In this document: positions 61,426 to 64,000 of the stretch, in pieces
Layout: each line of letters begins with the position of its first letter
Position numbering within the stretch: the first letter of the stretch is position 1
Assembly (NCBI RefSeq): GCF_014762745.1
Contig: NZ_JABURJ010000122.1
Location: 1 to 64,000, forward strand
Direction of reading: 5' to 3'
DNA length: 64,000 nucleotides
Origin: Kangiella sp.
GTDB lineage: Bacteria; Pseudomonadota; Gammaproteobacteria; Enterobacterales; Kangiellaceae
The notes under the pieces: model-generated
Seen by the model: only the letters and a program-made list of their open reading frames with translations
Told to the model about the DNA's origin: nothing
Databases searched by the model: none
Translations under genes and position numbers: made by a program

Positions 61426-63576
61426 CTATGAATAAAAGCTTTCCTGATTTTGCTTCATCTTGACCAGGACATCTGCTGGCTTAAAGCGCTCTCCATATAA
61501 TTCCTGATAGTGCTCCAAACGATCGACAATGGTTGCAATGCCGCGCTTGTCCATGTAGCGGAATGGCCCACCATGAAACGGTGGGAAGCCAATCCCAAAG
61601 ATGGCTCCTACATCACCATCTCTAGCACTTCGAATAATACCCTCATCCAAGCAGCGAGCAGCCTCATTGGCCATCAGCAAGATGCCTCGTTCAGCAATCT
61701 CAGCTGAGCTAACTTCTTTTCCTGGCTCAACGCCAAGAACCTTATACACAGTTTCATCTACTTGCTTCTTCTTACCCTTGGTTGGATATTGGTAGAAACC
61801 TCGATTATTCTTACGCCCTTTACGATCATCATCCAACAATTTACTAAAGGTTTTAGGCGGCTCCATGCGCTCGCCAAAGGCATCCTGAAGGATTGGTGCA
61901 ACTTTGGTCGCAACATCAATACCTACCTCATCAAGCAGTGTAATAGGCCCTACCGGGAAGCCTGCTTTAACCATAGCTTTATCCAAAGTTTCAATGGCCA
62001 CGCCTTCACTGAGCAAAATTCCAGCCTCATTAACATAGGGCGCCAAGATACGATTGACATAAAAGCCTGCGCCATCATTCACCACGATAGGTGTTTTGCC
62101 CTGCTGTTTGCCTAAAGCAACGCAGCTTGCAATAACCCAGTCTGCGGTCTTGTCGGTTTTAATGATTTCAAGCAACGGCATTTTTTCGACTGGTGAGAAG
62201 TAATGTAAGCCCACTACCTGCTCAGGACGCTTAGCACCGTCAGCAATTTTACTGATTGGGATCGAAGAGGTATTGGTGGCAAAGATGGTTTTCTCTGAGC
62301 AGTTCTCCTCAACATCTTTGACCATCTGATGCTTCAGATCCAAATCTTCAAACACTGCCTCAATGACCATGTCGCAATCTTTGAATCCTTGGTAATCCGT
62401 TGAACCAGTCAAGAAAGACATGGTATTCCGTGCATCACTGGGAGAAATAATGCGGCGCTTCATTTTCTTGCTGATAATTTTCCAGCTGTAATTGAGCGCA
62501 CCGTTAACGCCTTTTGCGCTAACGTCCTTAACACGAACCTGCTTGCCTGCTTTGTCCACTGACACATAAGCAATCCCCGAGCCCATCAGGCCTCCGCCCA
62601 ATACGCCCACTTTATCCACTTTCACCGCCTCAACGTCACCTTCAACGCCTTTATCTTTTTTCAGCTCAGTTGTGGCAAAGAAAATGCTTATTAATGCTTT
62701 TGCCTCTGGCGTTACTACCAGCTGGCCAAAGTTTTTGGCTTCTACCGCAAGACCGGCATCGAAACCCTGGCTGTAACCTTTTTCCACACACTCAATAATT
62801 TTGTGCGGCGCAGGATAGTTACCCTTGGTTTTGCTGTCGACAGTTTTACGTGCCTGATTAAATACCAGATTGCGGCCCAAAGGGTTCGCTTCCAGTAATA
62901 ATTCCTTGATACCAACCAGTGACAAATAATAAGTCCACGGCTTTTTCCTGGAACGATCTTTACGCAAGTCATGCAATCGCCTGGTTGCCGCTTTCATCAA
63001 ATTGGCCGCAGGCACAATCTCATCAACCAGCCCTAACTTTTTAGCCTGCTTCGGAAAAAGTTGTTTGCCAGTCAGCATCATATCTAGCGCTGATGGAATG
63101 CCAACCAGGCGAGGCAAACGCTGTGTTCCACCGCTACCCGGCAGTAACCCTAACTGTACTTCCGGTAATCCCAGTTTTGATTTTGGACTATCGCTCACGA
63201 CACGGCCATGACAGGCTAATGCCAGTTCAAGACCACCACCCAGACAGGCTCCATCTATTGCAGCCACCACTGGCACCTTAAATTTTTCCAACTGATTGAA
63301 AAGACGCTGACCAGTTTTAGCAATTTCTTCTGCTTCTTCGGCGGTATCAACACTTTTCAGCACGGTAATATCAGCACCGGCAATAAAGCTGCCTTCTTTG
63401 CCACTGCGAATAATGACACCTTTGACGCTGATATCATCACCCAGCTTTTCCAGAATTTGTCCTACCTGCTCACCAAATTCAGGTTTTAACACATTCTGCG
63501 CTTCCCCTGGCAGGTCAATGGTGATGACTGCGATGCCATCATCTTGTATGTTAAGTTCAAAAATTGACTCAGACAT
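61426..63576 (-). CDS. fadJ: Fatty acid oxidation complex alpha subunit FadJ
   Basis: A 716-residue multifunctional beta-oxidation enzyme (E. coli FadJ 714). The N-terminal crotonase domain has FIAGADI and CLGGGLELALACHGR, then LGLPEVQLGLLPGSGGTQRL with both catalytic glutamates. The 3-hydroxyacyl-CoA dehydrogenase domain starts with the NAD-binding VGVLGGGLMGSGIAYV (about residue 318). It has the HAD signature HYFSPVEKMPLLEII, and a second C-terminal HAD domain follows. It aligns better with FadJ than FadB (IDLPGE, ACHGRVVSDSPKSKLGLPE). Its ATG overlaps the fadI stop (TAATG), so the two subunits are translationally coupled. Confidence 0.95.
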   Translation of the reverse strand: MSESIFELNIQDDGIAVITIDLPGEAQNVLKPEFGEQVGQILEKLGDDISVKGVIIRSGKEGSFIAGADITVLKSVDTAEEAEEIAKTGQRLFNQLEKFKVPVVAAIDGACLGGGLELALACHGRVVSDSPKSKLGLPEVQLGLLPGSGGTQRLPRLVGIPSALDMMLTGKQLFPKQAKKLGLVDEIVPAANLMKAATRRLHDLRKDRSRKKPWTYYLSLVGIKELLLEANPLGRNLVFNQARKTVDSKTKGNYPAPHKIIECVEKGYSQGFDAGLAVEAKNFGQLVVTPEAKALISIFFATTELKKDKGVEGDVEAVKVDKVGVLGGGLMGSGIAYVSVDKAGKQVRVKDVSAKGVNGALNYSWKIISKKMKRRIISPSDARNTMSFLTGSTDYQGFKDCDMVIEAVFEDLDLKHQMVKDVEENCSEKTIFATNTSSIPISKIADGAKRPEQVVGLHYFSPVEKMPLLEIIKTDKTADWVIASCVALGKQQGKTPIVVNDGAGFYVNRILAPYVNEAGILLSEGVAIETLDKAMVKAGFPVGPITLLDEVGIDVATKVAPILQDAFGERMEPPKTFSKLLDDDRKGRKNNRGFYQYPTKGKKKQVDETVYKVLGVEPGKEVSSAEIAERGILLMANEAARCLDEGIIRSARDGDVGAIFGIGFPPFHGGPFRYMDKRGIATIVDRLEHYQELYGERFKPADVLVKMKQNQESFYS

Positions 63577-64000
63577 TATTCAACCTCCAGAATCATTGCT
63601 GCGCCCAGACCACCAGCGGCACAGGCAGTCGTCAAACCAACCCCACCACCACGGCGTTTCAGCTCTCTTAATGTTTGCGTGATCATACGTGTACCGGTTG
63701 CGGCAAATGGATGGCCATAAGCCAGCGAACCGCCGAGCACATTGAATTTATCCATATCAATATCACCAATCTTGGTGCGTTGACCGAGCTTTTCTTTGGC
63801 GAATTCGGTGGAACCAAAAGCCTGAATATTGGAAATGGTCTGTGCCGCGAAAGCTTCATGCATGTCGATCAGGTCTAAATCCTTAAGCTGCATTTTGGCT
63901 TTCTTTAGCGCCATCGGTGTTGCATAGGACGGCCCCATCAACATGTCATGGGTTGCTTCGATTGCAGCAAAAGCGTAACTCTTAATATAGCCAAGCGGCT
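63576..64000 (-). CDS. fadI: Acetyl-CoA C-acyltransferase FadI, 3' part only
   Basis: Partial gene: the reading frame enters from the right window edge and gives the last 140 or so residues. The thiolase C-terminal half is clear. [20 protein letters not shown] matches the FadI stretch, DMHEAFAAQ and [19 protein letters not shown] carry the catalytic histidine, and [13 protein letters not shown] carries the second catalytic cysteine. FadI is the beta subunit that pairs with FadJ and thiolytically releases acetyl-CoA. The N-terminal half with the acyl-accepting cysteine lies outside the window. Confidence 0.94.
   Translation of the reverse strand, partial: PLGYIKSYAFAAIEATHDMLMGPSYATPMALKKAKMQLKDLDLIDMHEAFAAQTISNIQAFGSTEFAKEKLGQRTKIGDIDMDKFNVLGGSLAYGHPFAATGTRMITQTLRELKRRGGGVGLTTACAAGGLGAAMILEVE

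Overview
The window looks like the chromosome of a free-living, probably marine gammaproteobacterium. Gene order is typically gammaproteobacterial: map-glnD-dapD, yffB-dapE, gloB/yafS/rnhA/dnaQ, tRNA-tig-clpP-clpX-lon-hupB-ppiD, cysS/ppiB/lpxH and fadI-fadJ. The moderate GC content, the peptide-oriented transport genes and the protein content fit a Kangiella-like member of the Oceanospirillales; that taxon is an inference. No phage, insertion sequence, CRISPR array or rRNA was found. The window is almost entirely coding.

Layout. 1-7.2 kb (+): a rightward run covering methionine removal (map), nitrogen sensing (glnD), lysine/DAP synthesis (dapD, dapE), yffB, an M15 peptidase and a small membrane protein. 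A strong leftward promoter at the very edge probably drives rpsB outside the window. 7.3-8.7 kb: a DASS/SLC13 anion transporter. 8.7-9.2 kb: a gene-free stretch holding two inverted copies of a two-hairpin unit. 9.2-11.8 kb (-): yafS-like methyltransferase, rnhA, dnaQ and a crotonase, divergent from gloB-mltD (+). 14.4-18.9 kb (-): ycjX-ycjF joined to a NatAB-type ABC exporter by overlapping reading frames. 19.0-26.0 kb (-): a second-type TonB energising cluster (DUF3450, TtpC-like, ExbB, ExbD, TonB, TPR protein) followed by a secreted M16-like protein that has lost the zinc motif. A beta-barrel gene lies next to it. 27.8-33.0 kb (+): a complete sapABCDF-type peptide ABC importer.

33.1-42.7 kb (-): the protein quality-control block (tRNA-Pro/Arg/His/Leu, tig, clpP, clpX, lon, hupB, tRNA-Val, tRNA-Asp, ppiD), with clear intrinsic terminators between most units. 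42.7-45.2 kb (+): folD and a Sel1-repeat protein. 45.2-48.9 kb: a leftward phospholipid operon (CDP-alcohol phosphatidyltransferase, CdsA-like, PlsC-like, membrane protein) divergent from an XRE regulator whose promoter predicts an almost leaderless mRNA. 49-55.5 kb: cysS, ppiB-lpxH, DUF924, an orphan monohaem cytochrome-like protein, pepE and miaE. 55.6-59.5 kb (-): moxR-DUF58-tgpA. 59.6-61.3 kb (+): two small outer-membrane barrels and a 52-residue membrane protein. 61.4-64 kb (-): fadJ and the 3' part of fadI, cut by the window edge.

The most interesting regions are the TonB2-like cluster with its pseudo-M16 partner, whose Shine-Dalgarno sequence sits inside a terminator hairpin; the phospholipid operon with an altered CDP-alcohol transferase motif and divergent regulator; and the compound hairpin element at 8.8-8.95 kb. 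All family assignments come from motif recognition by eye; no database search was possible.
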